NCBI GenBank assembly: GCA_017626325.1
Contig: JAGAIZ010000026.1
Span: forward strand, 1-60,090
Length of the DNA: 60,090 nt
Reading direction: 5' to 3'
Source of the DNA: Lachnospiraceae bacterium
GTDB taxonomy: Bacteria > Bacillota > Clostridia > Lachnospirales > Lachnospiraceae
Shown: positions 17,472 to 25,539 of the stretch, piece by piece
Layout of the letters: every line of letters starts with the position of its first letter
How positions within the stretch are numbered: the first letter of the stretch is position 1
Notes under the pieces: generated by a model
Databases searched by the model: none
The model's input: only the letters and a program-made list of their open reading frames with translations
Told to the model about the DNA's origin: nothing
Position numbers and translations under genes: made by a program

Positions 17472-19562
17472 TTACCGCGCTATGATTCTGCCTCTTCCCG
17501 CTCCGCTGCCAAAGCACCTGTCACAAATCGGATAAGCATAATCCCAAGGCAGGACTCTGCCGCATTCCCGGCACCGTTTCTCAAACTGTCCCTTATCCTC
17601 TTTCAGCAGTTCACCGATCTCATGCTGCGCCCACTCTCTGTTGGCCGCCACTTCTTCTCTGTCAATCACCCAGTTCATCCGACCCGCGAATTGTATATAC
17701 AAATCCAACTGTTTATAATAAGATTCCAGTCCTTCCAGCGAGAAATCATAGGGCAGCATCGGACAATCCTGCTGTTTCTCCGGGTTCTCACAATATTTGA
17801 GCCAGAGCTTCAATACTTCCCTGTCTTTCACATCGAAAGGACAGGTAATCAGAGACAGCACGAACTTCCGGTCTTCCATATAGGGAAGTCTCTTGCGGTA
17901 ATTCCTGAGATACCTGTATTTCTTGATGCTCTCCGCCATGGAGATCTTGTCGTACATCGGAAGATTCCTCGTCTTTTCCCAGGCTTCTATGATCTCGTCC
18001 AGCTCCATGTCAATATCAAGAAGCACCTCCGGGAAGCCGATACGCGCCTTTTTCAGCGGATAGAAAGGCTCCTCCAGCTTCTTACCCACATACTCCATAT
18101 CTAATGCCGACTGCACATAGCCGATGTCATAATAACCGTATCTGCCGGCCCTGCCCGCAATCTGCCGTATCTCCTCCGCACGCAGCCTGCGTTTGTCCGT
18201 GCCGTCGAATTTCACTGTATTCATAAAGACAATCCGTCTGATCGGCAGATTAATTCCCATGCCGATAGCGTCGGTTGCCACCACGACCTGATTAACGCCC
18301 TCTGTAAAAAGCCGCACCTGCTCCTGTCTGGTCTGCGGCGGCAGATTGCCATAGATAACGCTCGCCTTGATGCCGCGCCCCTCCAGCGCAGCAGCGATAG
18401 CTAGTACATTTTTCTTGGAAAAGGCGATCAAAGCGTCTCCCGGCGAAACATCCTTATTCATATCATAACGTTCCGGAATAAATTCCAGCTTCGTATTCCG
18501 CTCATGATACACGATATCATACGTATCGCCGCATCTTCGGATCATCCTGACTAACAGCCCCTCAGCGGTGCCGGAACAGCACACATGAATCTCTTCGGCA
18601 CGGACGCCCAGTATCGCTCTTGTCCAGAAGCTTCCTCTGTTCTCATCCGCCATCATCTGGGCTTCATCGATTACCGCAATATCGTAAACTTCCCTGATAT
18701 CCAGTATTTCTATCGTAGACGCCTGTACAAAGCTGCCCGGCGTACGGATCGCTTCTTCACCGGTAATCATGCTGCAGGGAATCCCGGACGCCATCATCCT
18801 GTCATATACCTCCAGCGCCAGCAGGCGCAGAGGCCCCAGATAGATGCCTCTGTATGCCTGCCTGAGCCGTTCCAACGCCTGATAAGTCTTGCCGCTGTTA
18901 GTCGGACCGATGTGCAGGATAAAATGACGTTTCATACCGCGGGCTTCCGGATACTGCTTCTCCGGCTCCGCCCCCATCAACTCTTCTATGCGCTGTCCTA
19001 CCAGATACTGCATATATTCTTCTTTATAAATCTCATACAGAGACTTGCTTCGCAGCAGCCCTGCCGCGCCCGGCATTGCCGCCACATCCTCCGCCACTGC
19101 CCCGGACGCCATCCTTTTTAAGAAAGTCACATCCAGTCTGGCAAGCATTCTGAGCGCATGCCTGTACTTCTTCTCAAGATGCCCGTCATACACAGCCACC
19201 GTATAACCGATCGCTGCGGCGCGCTTATGCAGATCCCTCATGTCAGCCAGCACCTGATGCGTCTCCTGATGCTTCTTGCGGGCGATACGGCGCTCTAACT
19301 GTCCGATCTGCCGCTCGCAGCTTTTGACTCTCTTATATTCCTCTTCCGGCTTAAATTCCATAAAAGCCTGCTGATATACGTTCAGCACTGTCTGGGATAC
19401 ATTCTGAAATTCTGCCAACTGTGTCTGGGTCTCCCGGGCTGTTGCCGGGGACTGGCCAGACCTCGAGCCGTCCCTTCTGTCGCTGCTTCGCCTGCCGCTT
19501 CTGCTCCCTGTTCCTGATCTTCTTCTATGACTGCCTGTATTTTGATGATAATTGGTACTCAT
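17472..19562 (-). CDS. SUV3-like DEAD/DEAH RNA helicase
   Basis: A 696-residue helicase. The first 45 residues are Ser/Arg/Gly-rich and probably disordered. Core motifs are Walker A GPTNSGKTYQALERL (219-226), DEAQ (299-302), the GMGINLPIRRIVFMNTVKFDG segment and RQIAGRAGRYG (motif VI). GPTNSGKT and DEAQ, together with the C-terminal domain, fit SUV3, the mitochondrial RNA-degradosome helicase, better than RhlB-type helicases. The end carries four cysteines (CRECGRVLPW, YPICDRC) that look like a zinc ribbon. A role in RNA turnover is inferred. The ribosome site is weak. Confidence 0.85.
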   Translation of the reverse strand: MSTNYHQNTGSHRRRSGTGSRSGRRSSDRRDGSRSGQSPATARETQTQLAEFQNVSQTVLNVYQQAFMEFKPEEEYKRVKSCERQIGQLERRIARKKHQETHQVLADMRDLHKRAAAIGYTVAVYDGHLEKKYRHALRMLARLDVTFLKRMASGAVAEDVAAMPGAAGLLRSKSLYEIYKEEYMQYLVGQRIEELMGAEPEKQYPEARGMKRHFILHIGPTNSGKTYQALERLRQAYRGIYLGPLRLLALEVYDRMMASGIPCSMITGEEAIRTPGSFVQASTIEILDIREVYDIAVIDEAQMMADENRGSFWTRAILGVRAEEIHVCCSGTAEGLLVRMIRRCGDTYDIVYHERNTKLEFIPERYDMNKDVSPGDALIAFSKKNVLAIAAALEGRGIKASVIYGNLPPQTRQEQVRLFTEGVNQVVVATDAIGMGINLPIRRIVFMNTVKFDGTDKRRLRAEEIRQIAGRAGRYGYYDIGYVQSALDMEYVGKKLEEPFYPLKKARIGFPEVLLDIDMELDEIIEAWEKTRNLPMYDKISMAESIKKYRYLRNYRKRLPYMEDRKFVLSLITCPFDVKDREVLKLWLKYCENPEKQQDCPMLPYDFSLEGLESYYKQLDLYIQFAGRMNWVIDREEVAANREWAQHEIGELLKEDKGQFEKRCRECGRVLPWDYAYPICDRCFGSGAGRGRIIAR

Positions 19563-19671
19563 TTTCTGTCTCTTTTCTTTCGCTGTAGCCTTTTCACTTT
19601 TTCATTTCTTTACTGCATTTTACTGTATCGTCTCTTCACTGTATCGCCTCATCACTGTCTCTTCTTTCACC

Positions 19672-19694
19672 GAAACAATCAGCGCATCAGAGTG
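19672..19694. repeat. Copy of a dispersed short repeat overlapping the 3' end of cbiC
   Basis: GAAACAATCAGCGCATCAG plus AGTG here differs by one base from 29541-29563. Its last bases encode the C-terminus of CbiC. Confidence 0.6.
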
Positions 19695-20346
19695 CTGTTG
19701 CAGGCTTCTGATCTATCCCATAGATCAGCGCGTTGCAGATCGCCGCCGCCACATTGCTGCCGCCCCTGCGTCCTCTGGCCACGATATAAGGCGCCGGAGC
19801 CTTCATGATCAGCTCCTTGGCCTCCACTACGTGTACGAATCCCACCGGGACGCCGATAATCAGATAAGGATGAAGCTTTCCTTCCTCAATCAATTCATAC
19901 AGGCGAATCAGCGCGGTCGGAGCGTTTCCTATCGCATAGATATAATTCTCTCCCATCATGGCAGACTTCTCCATGCTGACCGACGCTCTCGTGACGCCTC
20001 TCGCCTTCGCTTCCGCCGCCACATCCTCATCCGCCATAAAGCAGTGTACTTCTCCGCCATAGTTTCTCAGCCTGCTCCTGTTAATGCCTGCCTTCGCCAT
20101 ATTGGTGTCGGTAATAATGCCTGCGCCGCATCTGATCGCCTCTCTCGCCTTTTCAATGGCATGCTCGGAAAAGCACAGACTGTCCGCATAACCAAAATCC
20201 GCCGTCGTATGAATCACCCGCTTAATAATTGGCGCCTGTACCGGGTCTAAGGGATGCGGCAGTTCCCGCTCAATGATTTCAAAGCTCTGCCGTTCAATCT
20301 CTGCCGGAGGAATGACAGGCGGTATTTTTATCTTATCTTCTTTCAT
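19687..20346 (-). CDS. cbiC: Cobalt-precorrin-8 methylmutase (CbiC)
   Basis: A 219-residue enzyme that moves the C-11 methyl to C-12, giving cobyrinate. The catalytic histidine is in IKRVIHTTADFGYADSL; other markers are IITDTNMAKAGINRSRL and VGFVHVVEAKELIM. It is the last gene of cbiB-cbiP-cbiC on this strand, 12 bases after cbiP. AAAGGC lies upstream of the ATG. Its last codons fall in a short dispersed repeat. Confidence 0.95.
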   Translation of the reverse strand: MKEDKIKIPPVIPPAEIERQSFEIIERELPHPLDPVQAPIIKRVIHTTADFGYADSLCFSEHAIEKAREAIRCGAGIITDTNMAKAGINRSRLRNYGGEVHCFMADEDVAAEAKARGVTRASVSMEKSAMMGENYIYAIGNAPTALIRLYELIEEGKLHPYLIIGVPVGFVHVVEAKELIMKAPAPYIVARGRRGGSNVAAAICNALIYGIDQKPATAL

Positions 20347-20358
20347 GTTTGTATGCCT

Positions 20359-22053
20359 TTATGCTCCAAATATAATCTCGTATAACTTATCCATATCAAA
20401 CGCTCTCCGCACCGCATCTGCCAGCAGGTCATACTGCGATTCTTTAAACTCCCGGTAAGACCGGAAATGCGCGGTTTTGCACCGGGCTGCTTCAAAATCC
20501 GCAGACACAGGTTCTGCCTTTTCGCATTCCGGCTCGCCTTTGTCTCCTGCCGTCAGTCTCTCATAGCTTATGCCTCTGTCTTCGCACAGTACCTCTATCA
20601 TTTTCTGCGTGAAGACTTCTTCTTCAAAGATTCCATGCAGATAGGTTCCCAGCACGCTGCCCCGCACACAGCCGTCCTCTCTGCCGTCCGCCAGTATACT
20701 AAAGGGACGGATGTTTTCTTTCTTCTCCTTTTCATCGTTCCCGTATTGCGTTTCTCCCATATGGATTTCATAGCCGGATACGGGTACTCCCTGCAGGAGC
20801 CGCCATGGAGCGTCCGTCCTGCCGCCCGGATCCGCACAGCATACGCTTCCGGCTATCCGGCTTCTGCGTTTCTTCTCCCGAAGCACTGTGATCACGGGCA
20901 GAAGTCCCATACCGCGTATCTCTGTAATCCCTGCCGCTTCCACGCCGCCAGGATCACAGATCTTACTACCCAGCATCTGATACCCGCCGCAGATCCCCAT
21001 AATCCGGCTGCCTCCCGCAGCCTGCTTCAGAACCGCCGCCTCCATGCCGCTCTCCCGCAGCCATCTCATATCCTGAATGGTATTCTTGCTGCCCGGTAGA
21101 ATAATCAAGTCCACGCCGGTTCTTCCCGCACCTGCGGTTCCCATCCCCGCAGCAATCCCGGCAAGCTGCTCCGGCTTGTCCACATACTGCACGGATACGA
21201 AAGGGAAACGGTTCAGTGGATTGAAATCTGTAAAATTGGAGATGTGGGGAAGTCTGATAACTGCAATGTTCAGGATATCCCGCAGATCATGCATTCCCCG
21301 CTCTGTCTCCTCCCGGACTCCCCGATATTCCAACTGTTCAGAGAGACTGTCCTCATCGTCAATCTGAATCTGCAAATAGGGCATAACGCCCAGCGTCTCA
21401 ATGCCGCATTTCTCATACAGCATAGAAGGTCCCGGCTCTAAAAGTCTGGCGTCGCCGCGAAATTTATTGATGACAAAGCCTTTGATCCGCGCCCGTTCCT
21501 CCTCCTCCAATAATACCACAGTTCCGAGAAGCTGCGCAAATACGCCGCCCCTGTCAATGTCTCCCACCAGAAGCACAGGGGCGTCCACAAGCTTCGCCAG
21601 CCCCATATTCACAATATCGTCCTGCTTCAGATTAATCTCTGCAGGGCTTCCCGCGCCCTCGATCACAATAACGTCCGCCTGCTCCTCCAGCTTATGGTAA
21701 GCCGCCATTATATCGGGAATCAGCGTTCTCTTCATCCCGAAATAATCCGCGGCACTGTAATTGCCCCTCACTTCGCCGTTTACAATTACCTGCGAGCCTA
21801 CGTCACTGGTGGGCTTTAACAGAATCGGATTCATGCACACCTGGGGAGCAATCCCTGCCGCCTCCGCCTGCATCACCTGCGCCCGCCCCATTTCGAGGCC
21901 CTCCTCCGTAATATAGGAATTAAGCGCCATATTCTGGGATTTGAAGGGAGCGGCGCGGTAACCGTCCTGCTTTAACACCCTTAAGATCCCCGCCGTCAAA
22001 AGACTCTTTCCCGCATTGGACATCGTGCCCTGAATCATAATATTTCTTGCCAT
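20359..22053 (-). CDS. cbiP: Cobyric acid synthase (CbiP/CobQ)
   Basis: A 564-residue glutamine amidotransferase that amidates four carboxyls of adenosyl-cobyrinate a,c-diamide. It has an N-terminal P-loop-like domain (IMIQGTMSNAGKSLLTAGI) with IVIEGAGSPAEINLK, and a C-terminal class I glutaminase with the nucleophile in MGICGGYQMLG and the histidine in GTYLHGIFEE. The C-terminal linker after about residue 400 is longer than usual and charged. It lies between cbiB and cbiC, 12 and 48 bases from them. Confidence 0.95.
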   Translation of the reverse strand: MARNIMIQGTMSNAGKSLLTAGILRVLKQDGYRAAPFKSQNMALNSYITEEGLEMGRAQVMQAEAAGIAPQVCMNPILLKPTSDVGSQVIVNGEVRGNYSAADYFGMKRTLIPDIMAAYHKLEEQADVIVIEGAGSPAEINLKQDDIVNMGLAKLVDAPVLLVGDIDRGGVFAQLLGTVVLLEEEERARIKGFVINKFRGDARLLEPGPSMLYEKCGIETLGVMPYLQIQIDDEDSLSEQLEYRGVREETERGMHDLRDILNIAVIRLPHISNFTDFNPLNRFPFVSVQYVDKPEQLAGIAAGMGTAGAGRTGVDLIILPGSKNTIQDMRWLRESGMEAAVLKQAAGGSRIMGICGGYQMLGSKICDPGGVEAAGITEIRGMGLLPVITVLREKKRRSRIAGSVCCADPGGRTDAPWRLLQGVPVSGYEIHMGETQYGNDEKEKKENIRPFSILADGREDGCVRGSVLGTYLHGIFEEEVFTQKMIEVLCEDRGISYERLTAGDKGEPECEKAEPVSADFEAARCKTAHFRSYREFKESQYDLLADAVRRAFDMDKLYEIIFGA

Positions 22054-22101
22054 ATTTTCCTCTGTTTCTGATTGGCCAGGCCAAATTTTCCTGTTGATGT
22101 T

Positions 22102-23130
22102 TCACAAGCTCAGCCCTAAGACCGCCGCAAGCGCCCCCATGCAGCCCAGCCACATCAGTAAAGACGCGGCATACAGCAGCCTGCCGGCACGGCGGATATC
22201 CTCCGGCTCCACCGGACGAAGGTCGTCGCCGATATAGGGTTTCTCCGTTTTCTTCCCGAAATACCATGCGTCTCCTGCCAGCCGGATTCCCAGCGCACCG
22301 GCGCAGACGCTTTCCGTCTGGGCGGAGTTGGGGCTTGCGTGGCAGTACCGGTCACGACGGAACATACGATATGCATTCCGCATGTTATATAGATATGACA
22401 TGTAAGCCGTCCCCCCGCACTCTCTCCTGCCGTACAGTGCTCTGCATATCCCTGTCCCTGCTATCATCAGAACCCCCGCAATCCTGCTCGGAATATAATT
22501 CGCGATATCGTCCAGCTTCGCCGCATATCTGCCGAAATTAAGATATCGTTCATTCTTATAGCCAACCATGGAATCCATCGTGTTGACTGTCTTGTACAGG
22601 ACGCCCAGCACACCGCCCCCAAGGGCTAAATAAAACAGCGGCGCAATCACGCCGTCCGATGTGTTTTCCGCCACGGTCTCTACCGCCGCTCTGGCGATTC
22701 CCGCCTCATCCAGCCTCTCCGTATCTCTTCCCACAATCATGGATACCGCACTGCGCGCCCCTTCTGTGTCCCCTGCCTGTAGTGCCCGATATACCTTTAC
22801 GCTCTCTGTTTTCAGGCATTTCATGGACAGCATCTGATAACATAAGACGCTCTCTGCTATCACGCCCAAAGCTCTGTGAATATGATACAACAAATACAGT
22901 CCAATAAAAGTCCCTCCGCCGCAGATAAGCAGCATCAATAAGACAAACAAAAGGCCCCGCCGCCTCTGCCGCGCCGGGCTGTCGGACTCCCTGCGCAGCC
23001 AGCCGTCCAAAAAGGCAATCAGAGAACCAATCCACCGCACGGGATGCGGCAGGCAGTAGGGGTCGCCAAGTATCATATCTAACAGGAATCCGGCGGCAAG
23101 GCATATTAATCTGTTCAACCATATCGTCAT
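22102..23130 (-). CDS. cbiB: Adenosylcobinamide-phosphate synthase (CbiB/CobD type)
   Basis: A 342-residue integral membrane protein that attaches the aminopropanol linker to adenosylcobyric acid. Family markers are the opening LLDMILGDPYCLPHPVRWIGS, the ETVAENTSDGVIAPLFYLALGG segment and the SPNSAQTESVCAGALGIRLAG segment. Several membrane helices are visible. I use ATG 23130; an upstream TTG in frame would add 14 non-conserved residues. It starts the cbiB-cbiP-cbiC group. The upstream interval holds a 17-bp triplication and a long hairpin. Confidence 0.94.
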   Translation of the reverse strand: MTIWLNRLICLAAGFLLDMILGDPYCLPHPVRWIGSLIAFLDGWLRRESDSPARQRRRGLLFVLLMLLICGGGTFIGLYLLYHIHRALGVIAESVLCYQMLSMKCLKTESVKVYRALQAGDTEGARSAVSMIVGRDTERLDEAGIARAAVETVAENTSDGVIAPLFYLALGGGVLGVLYKTVNTMDSMVGYKNERYLNFGRYAAKLDDIANYIPSRIAGVLMIAGTGICRALYGRRECGGTAYMSYLYNMRNAYRMFRRDRYCHASPNSAQTESVCAGALGIRLAGDAWYFGKKTEKPYIGDDLRPVEPEDIRRAGRLLYAASLLMWLGCMGALAAVLGLSL

Positions 23131-23187
23131 TTTCTCCGCCACCCTTCCTTTCCTCTTCAGCGCTCTGACCAATCCGCCGGTTCCATT

Positions 23188-23238
23188 CCCGGCAGGCTTC
23201 TATACCCGGCAGGCTTCTATACCCGGCAGGCTTCTATA
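23188..23238. repeat. Perfect 17-bp tandem triplication upstream of cbiB
   Basis: CCCGGCAGGCTTCTATA occurs three times without a gap (23188-23204, 23205-23221, 23222-23238), followed by CCCG. It lies in the 237-base gap between cbiB and the flavoredoxin-rubredoxin gene. Confidence 0.9.
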
Positions 23239-23280
23239 CCCGCTGCGGTCTCGCCTGCCGGAGCCTCCCGACGTTAAACA

Positions 23281-23325
23281 ATGGCTTCAGAAAATGCCGT
23301 GCCTCTACACGTTTTCCGAAGCCAT
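23281..23325 (-). terminator. Long hairpin after the flavoredoxin-rubredoxin gene
   Basis: ATGGCTTC (23281-23288) pairs with GAAGCCAT (23318-23325), and GAAAA..CGTG with CACGTTTTC inside, giving about 17 pairs. Only a weak T-run (TTGTTT) follows on the minus strand. It probably terminates the upstream gene or protects its 3' end. Confidence 0.5.
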
Positions 23326-23367
23326 GCGAACCAATCCCTGTCAAGCTGCCGACAGCACTGTCTTAGC

Positions 23368-23973
23368 TTACGCAATCGGCTTAAAATCCGATGCCGGGTG
23401 CTTGCACCACGGGCAGATGAAATCCTCCGGCAGCGTTTCTCCCTCGTAGATATAACCGCAGACCGTGCAGATAAAGCCTTTCTTTTTCTCCGCTGCCGCA
23501 GGGGCTGATTTAATGTTCTTCTGATAATAGCTGTAGGTCACGGACGCATCCTCCGATATGACCGCGCCGTCCGTCACATCCGCCAGAAACAGCGTATGCG
23601 TGCCAAGGTCTGTCATGGAGACCACCTTCGCAGACAGATAAGCGTTGGTTTCCTCCGCCAGATAGATGATTCCGTTTTCCGCCCTCGAGAAGCTAATCCC
23701 CTCGGTCTTATCCACCGTCGCGCCGCTCTGGAAGCCCCAGTGTTTATAGGTGTCAAACTTCGAGTTCTCTGTCAGAATCGAGACATTGAATTCTCCTGTC
23801 CGCACAATCATATCGTGGGTGTAATTCTGCTTGTTCACCGCCACGATAATGCGGTTGGGCGTGGTCGTCACCTGCGATACGGTATTGACGATACAGCCGT
23901 TGTCCTTCCCTTCCTCTTTGGCGGTCAGCACGAAGAGACCGTAGGTTAAGTTGTACATTGCCTTTTTGTCCAT
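23368..23973 (-). CDS. Flavin reductase domain fused to rubredoxin (high-molecular-weight rubredoxin)
   Basis: A 201-residue redox protein. Residues 1-150 are a flavodoxin-reductase-like FMN-binding domain (YNLTYGLFVLTAKEEG, NTVSQVTTTPNRIIVAVNKQ). Residues 165-201 are a rubredoxin with both iron motifs, CTVCGYIYEGE and CPWCKHPASDF. Proteins of this kind pass electrons to rubrerythrin or flavodiiron oxidases in anaerobes for oxygen and peroxide defence. AAAGGAG precedes the ATG. It is embedded among cobalamin genes but has no obvious part in that pathway. Confidence 0.92.
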   Translation of the reverse strand: MDKKAMYNLTYGLFVLTAKEEGKDNGCIVNTVSQVTTTPNRIIVAVNKQNYTHDMIVRTGEFNVSILTENSKFDTYKHWGFQSGATVDKTEGISFSRAENGIIYLAEETNAYLSAKVVSMTDLGTHTLFLADVTDGAVISEDASVTYSYYQKNIKSAPAAAEKKKGFICTVCGYIYEGETLPEDFICPWCKHPASDFKPIA

Positions 23974-24005
23974 AATTTTTACTCCTTTGATTCAATTTGA
24001 ATTTA

Positions 24006-24464
24006 TCATATACTTCTGTGAATATACATTCTTGTCATATCAAGCTCGCCGTCCCCCTGCACCATACAGAGAAACTCCCAGCCATACCGCTCGTAGAAAG
24101 ACGTATGGTCTGTGACAAGATACAGTGTATCGATTCCCTTTGCTTTCATATCTTCACACACGTACCGCAGCAAAGCTCCCGCTATCCCCCGGGAACGTCT
24201 GTCCTCCTCTGTGTATACGGCGCAGACATTCGGCGTAAGGTCTTTCCTGTCGTGGAAGTCATTTGCAATCACTCCCAGGCCTCCGATGATTCTGTCCTGT
24301 TCTACCGCCACATACCATTGCGGAACGCTGTCCCCGCCGCTCAGGGCCTCTTCCATGCTTTCCAGATAGGCCGACAGCGGAATACCCCATTTCTCATGAA
24401 ACCACTGTGCCGCCCTCTCCTTTATCTCCGGTCTGTCTGTCAACTTCAAAATCTCATACTGCAT
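24006..24464 (-). CDS. GNAT family N-acetyltransferase
   Basis: A 152-residue GCN5-related acetyltransferase. The acetyl-CoA pyrophosphate loop is in VYTEEDRRSRGIAGALLRYV, followed by LYLVTDHTSFYERYGWEF, which matches the family's last strands. Substrate is unknown. Start at ATG 24464 after AAGGAG; a TTG two codons earlier is in frame. It lies between the CobU-CobC fusion gene and the flavoredoxin-rubredoxin gene, close enough for one transcript. Confidence 0.85.
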   Translation of the reverse strand: MQYEILKLTDRPEIKERAAQWFHEKWGIPLSAYLESMEEALSGGDSVPQWYVAVEQDRIIGGLGVIANDFHDRKDLTPNVCAVYTEEDRRSRGIAGALLRYVCEDMKAKGIDTLYLVTDHTSFYERYGWEFLCMVQGDGELDMTRMYIHRSI

Positions 24465-24494
24465 ATTCAACGCTCCTTCTGTTCTGATACAACA

Positions 24495-25532
24495 CTAAAC
24501 AAGCTTCCTGTCCACCCGCATCCGGTGCAGCCGACCGTCCCCGGTCAGTTCCACGCGGCACACAAATCCGGCGCCATTGCCGCACTGATAATCATAGTAT
24601 CCTTTCTGCGGCTCTGCGTATAGATACAGAAGGCTCATAATCGTTCCGCCGTGGGCTATGACGACCGTGTCCGAAGTAAGCGTCGGCAGAAGCCTTTCAA
24701 ATCCTACGGCGCACCGCTTCTGCGTCTGTTCCATGGATTCCCCCTCCGGGAAGCACAGAACGCCGTTGCTGTCAAGCCATTCCTGATAGCTGGGGCGCAG
24801 GCTGTCGCTGCCCATCAATGCTTCATAGGATTTCCCCTCGAACAGCCCGAAATCCGTCTCCCGGAATTCAGGATAAACCTCCGGCGCTATATCCGGATAC
24901 AGGATCTGCGCTGTTTCCAGACACCGCTTCATAGGACTTGCGATCACGCGCGCGGCCCGGGGATAAATCCCCTGCATGCGCCGCGAAAGCAGCGCTTCTC
25001 TTCCCTCTGCACAGAGCGACTCGTCGGTCACGCCGATATATTGCTTCCTGCGATTGCCCGGCGTGCTGCCGTGGCGGATGAACGTTATGTCGACTGTGTT
25101 CTTAATCATCTGTCCCACACCGCAGTACACGCGCTCCACACTGTCTGCCTGTTCTGCCAGAATGCACAGCACCCTGCCCACGCACTCTCTGTAATCCCGC
25201 TCGGATTTCTCTATGGGAACGACGCCATTTCCTACTTCATCACAGAGAATGATGAGGTCTGGAATACGTTCTGCTATTGCAGAAAGATAGTTGATTGTGC
25301 GGTTTACATAAGACTCTATCGTATTCTCCGCATTCTCGCAAGCAGAAGCAGGGGACTTTTGCATGATTTCCCTTATTGCATTATGTAAACCGCACAGGCA
25401 TCGCCAGGTACTGTCCCATTTCCCGGATAAAACCGGATATTCTCCCTGCCGGATTTCAGATTCCTGTATCCCGTATTTTCTCTTGATATATTCCTTCTTC
25501 CCCTGGTAAGCACCGCCAATTACAAGCCGCAT
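24495..25532 (-). CDS. Fusion of a CobU-like domain and an alpha-ribazole phosphatase (CobC) domain
   Basis: A 345-residue protein. Residues 1-145 resemble adenosylcobinamide kinase/guanylyltransferase: a P-loop GGAYQGKKEY at the start and DLIILCDEVGNGVVP. The guanylylated-histidine motif (RHxxxR) seen in the separate CobU at 30.9-31.6 kb is not apparent, so this half may be kinase-only or regulatory. Residues 146-345 are a histidine phosphatase with the catalytic RHG in TFIRHGSTPGN (153-155), RVIASPMKRCLETA and VVIAHGGTIMSLL. CobC removes phosphate from alpha-ribazole phosphate or cobalamin phosphate. It starts seven bases after the GTPase-NYN gene ends. Confidence 0.85.
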   Translation of the reverse strand: MRLVIGGAYQGKKEYIKRKYGIQESEIRQGEYPVLSGKWDSTWRCLCGLHNAIREIMQKSPASACENAENTIESYVNRTINYLSAIAERIPDLIILCDEVGNGVVPIEKSERDYRECVGRVLCILAEQADSVERVYCGVGQMIKNTVDITFIRHGSTPGNRRKQYIGVTDESLCAEGREALLSRRMQGIYPRAARVIASPMKRCLETAQILYPDIAPEVYPEFRETDFGLFEGKSYEALMGSDSLRPSYQEWLDSNGVLCFPEGESMEQTQKRCAVGFERLLPTLTSDTVVIAHGGTIMSLLYLYAEPQKGYYDYQCGNGAGFVCRVELTGDGRLHRMRVDRKLV

Positions 25533-25539
25533 GATAATC

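Noticed and set aside
23131-23367. Possible cobalamin riboswitch before cbiB (GAAGCCATTG followed by CGGGAGG and GGCAGGCGAGACCGC)
   Set aside because: The words resemble the GCCACTG, GGGAAGG and B12-box elements, but each has mismatches and the GGTGNAANNCC element and P2-P5 helices are missing.
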